Assembly (NCBI GenBank): GCA_044433415.1
Contig: JAWXTP010000025.1
Location: forward strand, 1 to 29,600
DNA from: JAWXTP01 sp044433415
GTDB taxonomy: Bacteria; Bacteroidota; Bacteroidia; Bacteroidales; Rikenellaceae
Length of the DNA: 29,600 bases
Direction: 5' to 3'
In this document: one piece after another, positions 16,101 to 23,050 of the stretch
Position numbering within the stretch: the stretch's first letter is position 1
Layout of the letters: every line of letters begins with the position of its first letter
Notes under the pieces: model-generated
The model's database searches: none
What the model saw: only the letters and a program-made list of their open reading frames with translations
Told to the model about the DNA's origin: nothing
Position numbers and translations under genes: made by a program

Positions 16101-17066
16101 GATTATGCTAAAGTTTTAGAGTCTAAAGGAAAGATAGAACCAGTGATGCCTGATTATGTAGAACCAACGTATAAGCCTGCTAAGAAAGTAAAAACTATGG
16201 ATGTTGCTACTGCTAAGGAACAGCAAAGTCAGCTAGGTGACACTCGTAAGGAAGTTGATTTAGGTAATGGTGTGAAAATGGTTTTCCGTAAGATACCAGC
16301 AGGTCAATTCATCATGGGAAGTAACGCTTATGGTAAGGAGTGTGTTCCTGAGAGTCGTGTTAAGATAGCAAAACCATTCTGGATAGGTGAGATAGAGGTT
16401 ACTAATGAACAGTATAATGCTTTTGTTCCTGAACATGATAGTCGTTATATAGCTCAGTTCTGGAAAGACCATGTATATCCAGGTTATGAAGCTAATAGTC
16501 CTGCTCAACCTGTTATTCGTGTTAGCTATAATCAGGTTATGGAATACTGTGCTAAACTTTCAGAACATACAGGATTGAATATTACATTACCTACAGAAGC
16601 ACAATGGGAGTGGGCAGCACGAGCAGGGTCAACTACAGATTTTTGGTTTGGTGACACAGCAGATTTCAGTAAGTATGAGAATTTAGCTGATGTACAACTA
16701 GAAAATATGGCAGTAGCAGGAGTAGATCCACAACCTATGGGAAGAGATCATAAATATTTCCGATATTTCAACTACTTGCTTAAAAGTGAAGATGTTGATG
16801 ACGGAGCTATGATACAACGTACGGGTAAAGGCTATGAATCTAATGCGTGGGGACTTTATGACATGCTAGGTAATGTTAGGGAACTTACACGTTCAGACTA
16901 TGTTAGTTATCCTTATAAGGAGAGTAGTGTTGAGGGGCATGATAAGGTAGTACGTGGTGGTTCATGGATAGATAGAGCTAAAAATTCTACTTCTTACTCA
17001 CGTAAATCTGTAGCTTCGTGGCAGCCTTCAAATAATGTTGGTTTCCGTTTAATTATTGAAGAATAG
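13104..17066 (+). CDS. Exported NPCBM - HzsA-like propeller - diheme cytochrome c - SUMF1 fusion protein
   Basis: A 1320-residue exported protein of unknown function. Signal peptide 1-21 (MKKIILTLMSYVLTLGCAFGQ). Residues about 52-178 look like an NPCBM carbohydrate-binding domain (NGISMHAEAEVIIALNG, FEAEVGVEDSG). A helical stretch follows to about 340. Residues about 395-700 contain propeller-like motifs (QILFTSVNDEGQWNIFKVG), and the region through about 980 resembles hydrazine synthase alpha subunit and related planctomycete proteins, including two heme c sites: CVGCH at 813-817 and CVACH at 863-867. Residues about 1050-1320 form a SUMF1 (FGE-like) domain (IPAGQFIMGSN, LPTEAQWEWAARAG, VRGGSW). 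The FGE catalytic cysteines are replaced (Asp1290 and Ser1295 after GGSW), so FGE activity is not expected. It is flanked by repeat copy 3 and a 26-bp hairpin, hence probably monocistronic. Domain calls are by motif recognition; function is open. Confidence 0.82.
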   Translation: MKKIILTLMSYVLTLGCAFGQTLIDDLVASKKSFKENLIQHKTGVVRLNEPAEKLLVDVSGWNYLSLQSCGTADGVGYDHSAWGNVYLTRKDGVKVKVSEMEFSYANTHYGLPKRNEGFENKVITVNGKEYSNGISMHAEAEVIIALNGDYKTFEAEVGVEDSGKENSSIMFKVQNLSAQSLVNNLIDKYPMEMGTLISFGNLNAKNWMDNTDGEFEKKVAEKVVKNLANNKYYETKIAAATGSLKDKIDTYVSVILEVQKVSDLNSRLQFIDAANVRRAFNDMKTVKGYDTAKYEAKLKELESIDIKGIDLFSGDADIIAKAEKALSLSREILLSNKALDNDRIILGKYNLGSKSRSGGAPVLGTQNNNWTNQMSASTGGFDAEISEMTSIRESTPQFSTIYKPQSDAPVSDLMLHWDAVQILFTSVNDEGQWNIFKVGVDGADVEEVIKTDESDLVFMDGTFLPNGKYIANSNIGYHGVPCVHGTAPVANMVLYDPKDNSLRRLTFDQDANWHPVVANNGKVMYVRWEYTDLTHYYSRITMHMNPDGTEQKSLYGSGGFFPNSTFDIQPLPGNTSKFIGVISGHHGVARSGRLMLFDPAKSRDKLEGIAQEIPYSTRKIEPIIKDQLVNDVWPQFIKPRPVTDKYFLVTAKLTPQSLWGIYLVDIYDNMTLIAESEGEGYINAIYVQKRDTPPVIPDKVDLSKDESTVYIQDIYEGEGLPGVPRGTVKKLRVFAYEFGYINALSNHIAQGIQSGWDIKRLLGEVDVNEDGSAMFTIPANTPISLQPLDSLGQAMQWMRSWLTGMPGEVVSCVGCHEDQNMVAIPKTNIASKSTPQPIDYIEGGARSFTYKLEIQPILDRACVACHNEKSNLDFTGDKYDEGIPGDRFIIPAFPFMQSYLNIHPYVNRQGSEADALVMKPYEYHASTSELIRILRNGHHGVELKDSEWQTLYAWIDLNAPYNGAFIQKDLNGYNQIERRQELMCKYNNLDVDWQQELDDYAKVLESKGKIEPVMPDYVEPTYKPAKKVKTMDVATAKEQQSQLGDTRKEVDLGNGVKMVFRKIPAGQFIMGSNAYGKECVPESRVKIAKPFWIGEIEVTNEQYNAFVPEHDSRYIAQFWKDHVYPGYEANSPAQPVIRVSYNQVMEYCAKLSEHTGLNITLPTEAQWEWAARAGSTTDFWFGDTADFSKYENLADVQLENMAVAGVDPQPMGRDHKYFRYFNYLLKSEDVDDGAMIQRTGKGYESNAWGLYDMLGNVRELTRSDYVSYPYKESSVEGHDKVVRGGSWIDRAKNSTSYSRKSVASWQPSNNVGFRLIIEE

Positions 17067-17104
17067 TAGTTGTGTAACAAAGTGGTTGCGCAAAATTAGA
17101 TTAA

Positions 17105-17172
17105 AAACTATAAAAGACAATATGGCAATTCTCTCTTCTTTGAGAAAATTGCCATATTGTCTTTTATAGTTT
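17105..17172. terminator. Very long perfect hairpin
   Basis: AAACTATAAAAGACAATATG onward (17105-17130) pairs perfectly with 17147-17172 over 26 bp; TCTC/GAGA extends it after one mismatch, leaving a TTCTTT loop. It lies 38 nt past the SUMF1 gene stop. A T-run follows only on the minus strand (TTTTTAATC), so it is an ordinary terminator in that direction but not obviously in the plus direction. Confidence 0.6.
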
Positions 17173-17327
17173 ACTGAGACTAAGCATAGTGAAGGATATC
17201 TTTTGCGTTAATTGTTTATTCTTAGTTACTTACCCAGCTAGCTGCCATTTTTCTTCCAATTTACAAACTTTCAGGAATAGTATCTTATATTTCTAAGCAG
17301 CTCTATTTATATCTGTAAAATAAAAAT

Positions 17328-17357
17328 AAGGGTAATATACAATAGTATATTACCCTT
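17328..17357 (-). terminator. Intrinsic terminator of the OmpA-family gene
   Basis: A 13-bp perfect stem AAGGGTAATATAC / GTATATTACCCTT with a 4-nt loop; on the minus strand it is followed by ATTTTTATTTTA. It lies 43 nt past the stop codon at 17401. Confidence 0.85.
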
Positions 17358-17400
17358 TAAAAAATTAAACTATATATTTTGTTTTTTTAGTAATTAAAGA

Positions 17401-18600
17401 TTATTTACTTTGAATTAAAGCAAATCTGTTAAGGTATGATTTCTCAAATTTGTCAGAAACAGCACCCATACCAATAGGTTCTAACTGAGAAGAACTAATA
17501 CCATATTTATCAACAAGAACTTTACAAACAGCTTCAGCACGTTTTTCACTTAATTTTTGGTTGAAAGATGCTGTGCCAGTTGCAGAGTCAGCGTAACCTT
17601 TAACAGTAAATTTAGCATTTGGTTGTTCTTTAATACCTTCAGCAACATATTTTAAACGAGCTATGTCTTGTTCTGATAATGTAGATTCGTTAATTTTAAA
17701 GAATATAGCTACTGGGCTTGAACAATACTCAATTTGAGGAGCTGTATTAGCGTTTGAAATAGCAGTCTCTTGAGCTTTTTTCAATTCAGTTTTAATGTTT
17801 TTAACTTCTTTTTCAGTTGTAACATTTTGAGATTTTAGGTTCTTGATTTCGTTATTAAGCTCAGTAATTTTTGAGTTTAATGCAGCATAACATTTTGAAC
17901 CTGTAACAGTATTAAAGTGACGACCTTCTTTACCAAATGTATATGTTACACCTACAGTAGCATTAATTGGCATAACTTTATTGTTCGATGCTGAACCATA
18001 AGCACTACCTTTTAATAAACTAGCGTTGATGTCACAGATGATAGAGAATGAGTTGTTGATTCTGAAATCGTTTACAAAACCAATAGTAGGAACAGCTTTA
18101 TAAATAGCAGTGTTTTTAGTATCGCTGCTACCTTTAATAATACCTATACCAGCACCCATATATGGCATAAATTGATAGAAACGGTCTTCTTTATATCCCC
18201 AAATTAGAGAAGATAAGTTTAGCATTACATCACCACGTAATACAGAGAACGAACCATCTAGTTCAGATGTGCCTGTTATAGTGTGAGAACCATTAGAATA
18301 ATCATAACCGTTTAAAGATGAACGAGAGAATCCAGCTCTAATAGACAAATTTGGAGTTACCCATTTACCAACTGATAATGAATATGCAAATGATGGATTT
18401 AGGTCTAAATACTGTGCTGAGTTTCTATGAACAGGAATATTTGCTCCTAGAGATCCTGAAACATACCAATTTGACCAGAAGTCTCCTAATACGAATTCGT
18501 CAGAATTACAAGCAGAAATTGATGAATTTTGAGCATTTGCAGAAATAGCAAACACAAACATTCCTGCTAAAAGTAGAAATTTTCTCATAGTTTTCTTCAT
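17401..18600 (-). CDS. OmpA-family outer membrane protein (beta-barrel, coiled coil, peptidoglycan-binding domain)
   Basis: A 399-residue envelope protein tethering the outer membrane to peptidoglycan. The signal peptide ends at SANA (about residue 23). Residues about 42-225 form an OmpA-type barrel (alternating strands such as NWYVSGSLGANIPVHR and NATVGVTYTFG). Residues 238-283 are a charged coiled coil. The C-terminal OmpA domain (about 290-399) has AIFFKINESTLSEQD and VKGYADSATG; Asp338 and Arg354 match the diaminopimelate-binding Asp/Arg pair of OmpA. An internal Met5 is an alternative start. A near-ideal promoter lies upstream with a leader of roughly 90 nt, consistent with high expression. 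The barrel is larger than a minimal 8-stranded one but typical of Bacteroidetes homologues. Confidence 0.92.
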   Translation of the reverse strand: MKKTMRKFLLLAGMFVFAISANAQNSSISACNSDEFVLGDFWSNWYVSGSLGANIPVHRNSAQYLDLNPSFAYSLSVGKWVTPNLSIRAGFSRSSLNGYDYSNGSHTITGTSELDGSFSVLRGDVMLNLSSLIWGYKEDRFYQFMPYMGAGIGIIKGSSDTKNTAIYKAVPTIGFVNDFRINNSFSIICDINASLLKGSAYGSASNNKVMPINATVGVTYTFGKEGRHFNTVTGSKCYAALNSKITELNNEIKNLKSQNVTTEKEVKNIKTELKKAQETAISNANTAPQIEYCSSPVAIFFKINESTLSEQDIARLKYVAEGIKEQPNAKFTVKGYADSATGTASFNQKLSEKRAEAVCKVLVDKYGISSSQLEPIGMGAVSDKFEKSYLNRFALIQSK

Positions 18601-18816
18601 AACTTTCTTTTTTAGTTTAATTTTATTTTGTGTTTTAAATTTTGTGTAAAATGTTATCCTTTTAATATAGAATATAAATTATATATACAATACGTCTACA
18701 AATATAAATCAAATATTGTTCAATTCCAAATTTTATAGTTAATAACACTATTGTAAACGTATTTTACGCCATTTTTAAGATTAATCGTTGATGTATAGGG
18801 GTATTCTTAGAAGTTT
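18601..18816. promoter_or_regulatory. Upstream region of the OmpA-family gene, with promoter and inverted repeat
   Basis: On the minus strand TTTG (18727-18730) and TATATTTG (18699-18706) are 20 nt apart, an ideal Bacteroidetes promoter. AATACGTCTACAAATA (18689-18704) is repeated in inverted orientation as TATTGTAAACGTATT (18749-18763), with one mismatch and one gap, so the repeat brackets the -33 box and covers the -7 box. Confidence 0.7.
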
Positions 18817-20022
18817 TTATAGAGATTTAATTATCATTTTATTGGCTTTATTAATCACATCAGTGTCCAAAGAAGATAAATATATTTGTGTTGTTACTTC
18901 GTTATCATGCCCCATAGCTTCACTAATTACAGAAATTGGAATACGTTTAAATTTAGCTGCCGATGCCCAACTGTGGCGTGCAACATACGATGTTATGTTA
19001 ATAGAAATACCTGCAAGAAGAGCTACCTTTTTCAGATTTTTGTTAACTTTGGATAGGCTATCGATATATTGTTTTCGAGAGTCAAGGTTTGAGTTCAAAA
19101 TTATAGGCAATAAATAATCATTATTTTTATTGGGATGTTTTTTTACAATCTCAGACATGCATTTTTCCCATTTGATATTTAATCTTTGTCCTGTTTTTTG
19201 CCTTCTGTAGATAATTTCCCCATTCCTTATGTTACTTTTACTAAGATATGCTATATCAATAAAAGACATACCCCTAGTATAAAAGCTAAATAAAAATACA
19301 TCACGAGCAAATTCGATTTCAGGTAAATGAGATAAATCTAAATTCTTTAATTTTGTTATACATGATATAGGAATAGCTCTTTTAGGAGTTTTCTCAATAT
19401 TCGTGTACACTTTTTTAAATAAATTGTTTTTACTAACTATACCAATATCAACAGCCCTATTATAAGTTGCTCTTAGAGTTCTCATGTAGAATGATATGGT
19501 GTTAAGAGCAGCATTGTGTTGTTTTAAGTAAGCCTCATAGCGTTCGACAATATTAATATCTAAGTTTGCAACTAGTAAATCTTCTCCATTTCTGTAGCTC
19601 ATAAAACTATTTAGCAAAGATACATAGGTTTCAGATGTACGATATTTTTTCATCTCTTTTAATTTCTGAGCTGTATCTAATAAAAAATCAAATAAAGTAA
19701 TCCCCTTGTAATTAAATTCAAAAATTTTTAAAATATCATCTAAATTGTAATCTTTACTCTTGCTTTCTAAATATCTAGAAATGTGTTTTAATCGTTTAAT
19801 GTTAAATTTTATTCTATCCCTAATAATACTTAATTCAACACCACGACACGTAATAATATTTGGAATGGTGATTTTTGAATGTAAATTATTCCATTCTTCG
19901 TCATTAATGTTATAACCACTACAAATATATTTATTTGCACCTTCGTGGTTGATTGAATAATAAATAGTCCCTTTCTCTACAGTGTTTGTAGAATGTTTAA
20001 ATTTTAACTTAATTGTTGTCAT
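18817..20022 (-). CDS. Tyrosine recombinase / site-specific integrase (Bacteroidetes type)
   Basis: A 401-residue DNA recombinase. Residues 1-90 resemble the Bacteroidetes arm-DNA-binding domain, about 105-200 the SAM-like core-binding domain, and about 220-395 the catalytic domain. Catalytic residues: Arg250 (SFYTRGMSF), Lys276 (RRQKTGQ), Arg349 and His350 (SYVARHSWAS), His372 (MGH) and nucleophile Tyr381 (QIYLSS). The first position of the usual HxxR box is Tyr346 instead of His, a common variant in this Bacteroidetes group, which includes DNA invertases and element integrases. The gene stands alone: no relaxase, excisionase, transposition genes or flanking direct repeats are seen, so an invertase role or the remnant of an element are both possible. 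It lies directly upstream of the ompA promoter and downstream of a nadB terminator. Confidence 0.93.
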   Translation of the reverse strand: MTTIKLKFKHSTNTVEKGTIYYSINHEGANKYICSGYNINDEEWNNLHSKITIPNIITCRGVELSIIRDRIKFNIKRLKHISRYLESKSKDYNLDDILKIFEFNYKGITLFDFLLDTAQKLKEMKKYRTSETYVSLLNSFMSYRNGEDLLVANLDINIVERYEAYLKQHNAALNTISFYMRTLRATYNRAVDIGIVSKNNLFKKVYTNIEKTPKRAIPISCITKLKNLDLSHLPEIEFARDVFLFSFYTRGMSFIDIAYLSKSNIRNGEIIYRRQKTGQRLNIKWEKCMSEIVKKHPNKNNDYLLPIILNSNLDSRKQYIDSLSKVNKNLKKVALLAGISINITSYVARHSWASAAKFKRIPISVISEAMGHDNEVTTQIYLSSLDTDVINKANKMIIKSL

Positions 20023-20039
20023 TATTTATATGATTTAAA

Positions 20040-20076
20040 AATATGCTAAAATAATAACAAATTATTTTAGCATATT
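20040..20076 (-). terminator. Intrinsic terminator between nadB and the recombinase gene
   Basis: A 16-bp perfect stem, AATATGCTAAAATAAT (20040-20055) with 20061-20076, and a 5-nt loop. On the minus strand it is followed by TTTTTAAATC. It lies about 80 nt past the nadB stop and ends only 17 nt before the recombinase ATG, so it insulates the recombinase from nadB transcription. Confidence 0.75.
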
Positions 20077-20087
20077 AGTAATGACTA

Positions 20088-20155
20088 CGAATAAAATCAG
20101 TTTATAGAACTCTCTTAAAATCATTATGCTTTTTTAAAAGTTCTATTTACTTTTC
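20088..20155. repeat. Dispersed intergenic palindrome, copy 4
   Basis: CGAATAAAATCAGTTTATAG (from 20088) then AACTCTCTT matches the conserved right half of the family. A partial inverted partner, TTTTTTAAAAGTTCTA, follows at about 20131-20148. It ends next to the nadB stop codon at 20158. Confidence 0.6.
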
Positions 20156-20157
20156 TT

Positions 20158-21711
20158 TTATTCGTAATCTAACATATAATGAAGTCCAACACTATGGTCC
20201 ATTTCCTTAGCTTGTTTAATTATCAAATAACCTACAGCAATTAAATTTCTCAATTCGCAAAGAGGTTTTGAAAGAGTAGATGTTTTGTATAATTCTTCTG
20301 TCTCAATAAAAATAATTTCCATACGTCTAAAAGCGCGCTCTAGGCGTATTTTTGAACGTACTATACCTACATAATTACTCATTATCTGTTGCATCTCTTT
20401 ATAAGATTGAGTAATAAGCACCATTTCTTCTGGGTGAGAAGTACCATCGTAATCCCAATCAGGAATTCCTGTTTCTGTTTCAATAGAAGTTAATCTTTTT
20501 AGAGAATCTTTAGCTGCTCTTTCTGCATATACTACAGCTTCTGTTAATGAGTTAGAAGCTAGTCTGTTAGCTCCATGTAGTCCTGTAGAAGAAACTTCAC
20601 CAATAGCGTACAATCTATTAATAGATGTTTGAGAGTTTAAATCTACCTTCACACCACCACAAGAGTAGTGAGCTGCTGGTACTATAGGAATCATTTGTTT
20701 AGTTATATCTATTCCTAGTTGTAAACATTTTGAATAAATTAGAGGGAAGTGATCTTTTACACTTTCGGCATCTTTATGAGTCACGTCAAGATATAAATAA
20801 TCGTCACCAGAAGCCTTAAGTTCATTATCTATTGAACGAGCAACAATATCGCGAGGAGCAAGAGAACCCATTTTGTGATATTTGTGCATGAATTCTTTAC
20901 CATCTCTAGTTTTTAACACAGCGCCAAAGCCGCGCATAGCTTCCGAAACCAAGAAAGAAGGACGTTCAGAAGGGTTATATAATGAAGTAGGGTGAAACTG
21001 GATAAATTCCATGTTCTCTATTACACCTTTTGCGCGGTGCACCATAGCAACACCGTCACCTGTAGCTACTTCTGGGTTTGTCGTAGACTGATATACATTT
21101 CCTACACCCCCAGCGGCTAAGATAGTAATTTTAGAAGTTATAGTAGCAACAGTCTTAGTTTGAAGATCAAGTACATAAGCTCCATAACATGTTGTGTGTT
21201 TACTACTTTTAGTTATTAACTCTCCTTTATGATGTTGAGTAAGTAAATCAACGGCAAAGTTATTCTCTAAAATCTCTATATTAGGGTGATTTTTCACTTT
21301 CTCAACTAAAGCTCTTTGTATTTCGTCTCCAGTGCTGTCTTTGTGGTGCAAAATACGGTGTTCTGTATGTCCTCCTTCACGAGCAAGGTCATATATTTCG
21401 CCATTTTTGTCAAAATTAACACCCCAATCTATAAGCTGTTCAATTTGCTTAGGAGCATTTTCTACAACTAATTTAATAGCTGCATGGTCACCTTGATTAG
21501 AACCACACATTATAGTATCGTTTATGTGCTTTTTAAAATTATCTGGTTCATAAGTTACAGAAGCTATACCGCCTTGAGCTTTTTGTGTATTTGTGTCTGA
21601 TATATTACTTTTTGTGACAATAATTACTGTCGCATTATCAGCTACTTTAAGTGCACAACTTAAACCAGCTACTCCTGAACCTATAATAAGGTAGTCACAA
21701 GATTTATTCAT
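20158..21711 (-). CDS. nadB: L-aspartate oxidase
   Basis: Oxidises L-aspartate to iminoaspartate with FAD, the first step of de novo NAD synthesis; in anaerobes fumarate serves as electron acceptor. The 517 residues are full length. The FAD dinucleotide motif IIGSGVAGLS is at 9-18. KAQGGIASV, REGGHTEHR then ILHHKDSTG, FIQFHPTSLY and AAHYSCGGVKVD are family signatures, and SSTGLHGANRLASNSLTEAV is the second FAD-contact segment. A fumarate reductase flavoprotein is excluded by the length and the REGGHTEHR type of loop. nadA and nadC are not adjacent, unusual compared with many bacteria. It is divergent from fabI across 345 nt. Confidence 0.95.
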   Translation of the reverse strand: MNKSCDYLIIGSGVAGLSCALKVADNATVIIVTKSNISDTNTQKAQGGIASVTYEPDNFKKHINDTIMCGSNQGDHAAIKLVVENAPKQIEQLIDWGVNFDKNGEIYDLAREGGHTEHRILHHKDSTGDEIQRALVEKVKNHPNIEILENNFAVDLLTQHHKGELITKSSKHTTCYGAYVLDLQTKTVATITSKITILAAGGVGNVYQSTTNPEVATGDGVAMVHRAKGVIENMEFIQFHPTSLYNPSERPSFLVSEAMRGFGAVLKTRDGKEFMHKYHKMGSLAPRDIVARSIDNELKASGDDYLYLDVTHKDAESVKDHFPLIYSKCLQLGIDITKQMIPIVPAAHYSCGGVKVDLNSQTSINRLYAIGEVSSTGLHGANRLASNSLTEAVVYAERAAKDSLKRLTSIETETGIPDWDYDGTSHPEEMVLITQSYKEMQQIMSNYVGIVRSKIRLERAFRRMEIIFIETEELYKTSTLSKPLCELRNLIAVGYLIIKQAKEMDHSVGLHYMLDYE

Positions 21712-21756
21712 TTTTTTAGATTTTCATTCTGATAAATAAGAGTGTAAAATAAACTA

Positions 21757-21783
21757 TGAGGAGTTCTATAAACTGGTTTTGTT
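21757..21783. repeat. Dispersed intergenic palindrome, copy 5 (opposite orientation)
   Basis: TGAGGAGTTCTATAAACTGG then TTTTGTT is the reverse complement of the conserved half AACAAAACCAGTTTATAG followed by AACTCC. A weak partner, CCAATTTTTAGAAGTTTACA, follows at about 21812-21831. Confidence 0.55.
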
Positions 21784-21909
21784 AGGTTTATAAATTTAAA
21801 ACTGTTACAATCCAATTTTTAGAAGTTTACATACATTTGTTTACACCCAAAACACTAGCAAAAATATATATAATTTTTGAAAAATAAGATTATTTAGAAT
21901 AATTTTTCA

Positions 21910-21917
21910 TATCTTTG
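21910..21917 (+). promoter_or_regulatory. Bacteroidetes -7 promoter element for fabI
   Basis: TATCTTTG matches TAnnTTTG exactly. No TTTG is found at the usual spacing upstream. The implied leader to the fabI ATG is about 130 nt, longer than elsewhere in the window. Confidence 0.5.
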
Positions 21918-22056
21918 CGCAAGATTTTTGTTATTTGTTGAATTACTGCAAGTTGCAAATCATTATTGAAAATCAATATATTTATTGCATGTAAATAAAG
22001 TTTTTATAACCTTATTTTGCTTTGCAATAAACTACTAAAATTTAATTAAAATACTT

Positions 22057-22908
22057 ATGTCTTACAACTTATTAAAAGGTAAAAAAGGTATCATTTTTGG
22101 TGCTTTAAATGAAAGTTCAATAGCGTGGAAGATAGCTGAGTTAGCAGTGGCTGAAGGTGCTGAGATTGTACTTACTAATATGGCTGTATCTATCCGTATG
22201 GGTAATATGAAAGAATTAGCAGAGAAATGTAATGCTTTAGTTGTTCCTGCTGATGCTACTTCTGTAGAAGATTTAGAAAACCTTTTTGATAAAACAATGG
22301 AACATTTCGGTGGTAAAATCGACTTTGTTCTTCACTCTATAGGTTCGTCTCCTAATGTTAGAAAAAGCAGAACTTATGATGACTTAGATTATGGATTTTT
22401 CCAAAAAACATTAGATATTTCGGCTGTTTCTTTCCATAAAATGATTCAAGTAGCGCGCAAAAAAGACGCTATTAATGATTGGGGTTCTATCGTAGCTTTA
22501 TCATATATTGCTGCTCAACGTACTCTTTATGGTTACAATGATATGGCAGATGCTAAATCACTTTTAGAGTCTATAGCTCGTTCATTTGGTTATATTTATG
22601 GTAGAGAGAAAAAAATCCGTATCAATACAGTAAGTCAATCACCTACTCCTACAACTGCAGGTAGTGGAGTATTTGGTTTTGATGGTCTTTTGGATTTTTC
22701 TGATAGAATGTCTCCGCTAGGCAATGCTACAGCTCAAGATTGTGCAGAATATGTTATCACTTTATTCTCAGATTTAACTCGTAAAGTTACTATGCAGAAC
22801 CTATTTCATGATGGTGGTTTCTCTAGTATGGGTATGAGCCGTAATGCTATGACTGTTTATAACAAATCGTTAGAAATGGAGTATAACGATATTAAACACA
22901 AAAAATAA
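22057..22908 (+). CDS. fabI: Enoyl-[acyl-carrier-protein] reductase (NADH type)
   Basis: Catalyses the last reduction of each fatty-acid elongation cycle; cytoplasmic tetramer. The 283 residues form an SDR fold of the FabI branch: LKGKKGIIFGALNESSIAW replaces the classic GxxxGxG nucleotide motif, as in all FabI proteins. HSIGSSP follows the cofactor site. The active-site pair is Tyr150 (SYIAAQ) and Tyr160-x6-Lys167 (YNDMADAK). TVSQSPTPTTAGSG and the C-terminal LFHDGGFSSMGMS also match. At 283 residues it is slightly longer than the E. coli enzyme (262), as in Bacteroidetes homologues. A -7 promoter element lies about 130 nt upstream and a strong terminator follows, so it is monocistronic. This enzyme type is the target of triclosan-class inhibitors. 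Confidence 0.96.
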   Translation: MSYNLLKGKKGIIFGALNESSIAWKIAELAVAEGAEIVLTNMAVSIRMGNMKELAEKCNALVVPADATSVEDLENLFDKTMEHFGGKIDFVLHSIGSSPNVRKSRTYDDLDYGFFQKTLDISAVSFHKMIQVARKKDAINDWGSIVALSYIAAQRTLYGYNDMADAKSLLESIARSFGYIYGREKKIRINTVSQSPTPTTAGSGVFGFDGLLDFSDRMSPLGNATAQDCAEYVITLFSDLTRKVTMQNLFHDGGFSSMGMSRNAMTVYNKSLEMEYNDIKHKK

Positions 22909-22929
22909 TCTTTGAATTAAGTATCGTAA

Positions 22930-22963
22930 AGGCTGTCTTGACAAAATCGAGACAGCCTTTTTT
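22930..22963 (+). terminator. Intrinsic terminator of fabI
   Basis: A 9-bp stem AGGCTGTCT / AGACAGCCT (22930-22938 and 22950-22958) followed by a run of T residues to 22963, 22 nt past the stop codon; textbook rho-independent form. Confidence 0.9.
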
Positions 22964-22978
22964 ATATAGTTAAGTTTT

Positions 22979-23032
22979 AAGGGGACTTCTAAATATAAAA
23001 CCGAATAAAACCAATTATTAGAATTCCCTTTA
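22979..23032. repeat. Dispersed intergenic palindrome, copy 6
   Basis: Left arm AAGGGGACTTCTAAATA (22979-22995) and right half CCGAATAAAACCAATTATTA (from 23001) then GAATTCCCTTT pair imperfectly. It lies between the fabI terminator and the convergent hsp20 stop at 23051. Confidence 0.7.
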
Positions 23033-23050
23033 ATTGAAAGTTTCGCAGTT

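Larger units (their letters stand above)
17067..17400. other. Intergenic region between convergent genes
   Basis: This 334-nt gap separates two convergent genes. It holds a 26-bp perfect hairpin (17105-17172) and the ompA terminator (17328-17357). I see no open frame, promoter or RNA gene in the remaining 155 nt between them. Confidence 0.7.
21712..22056. other. Divergent intergenic region between nadB and fabI
   Basis: This 345-nt gap holds a reverse-orientation copy of the dispersed repeat (21757-21783), the fabI -7 element (21910-21917) and an approximately 130-nt fabI leader with small palindromes (ATTGAAAATCAAT near 21966, TTGCTTTGCAA near 22017). No consensus nadB promoter and no open frame are visible. 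Confidence 0.6.

Noticed and set aside
16250..17066. SUMF1 domain as formylglycine-generating enzyme for the sulfatase
   Set aside because: Both catalytic cysteines are replaced and the sulfatase is Ser-type, which FGE does not modify.
18788..19117. Plus-strand open frame overlapping the recombinase end
   Set aside because: It lies antisense to the conserved catalytic part of the recombinase and has no recognisable features.
18817..20022. Integrated mobile element marked by the tyrosine recombinase
   Set aside because: No cargo, relaxase, excisionase or flanking direct repeats; both neighbouring genes are intact housekeeping or envelope genes.
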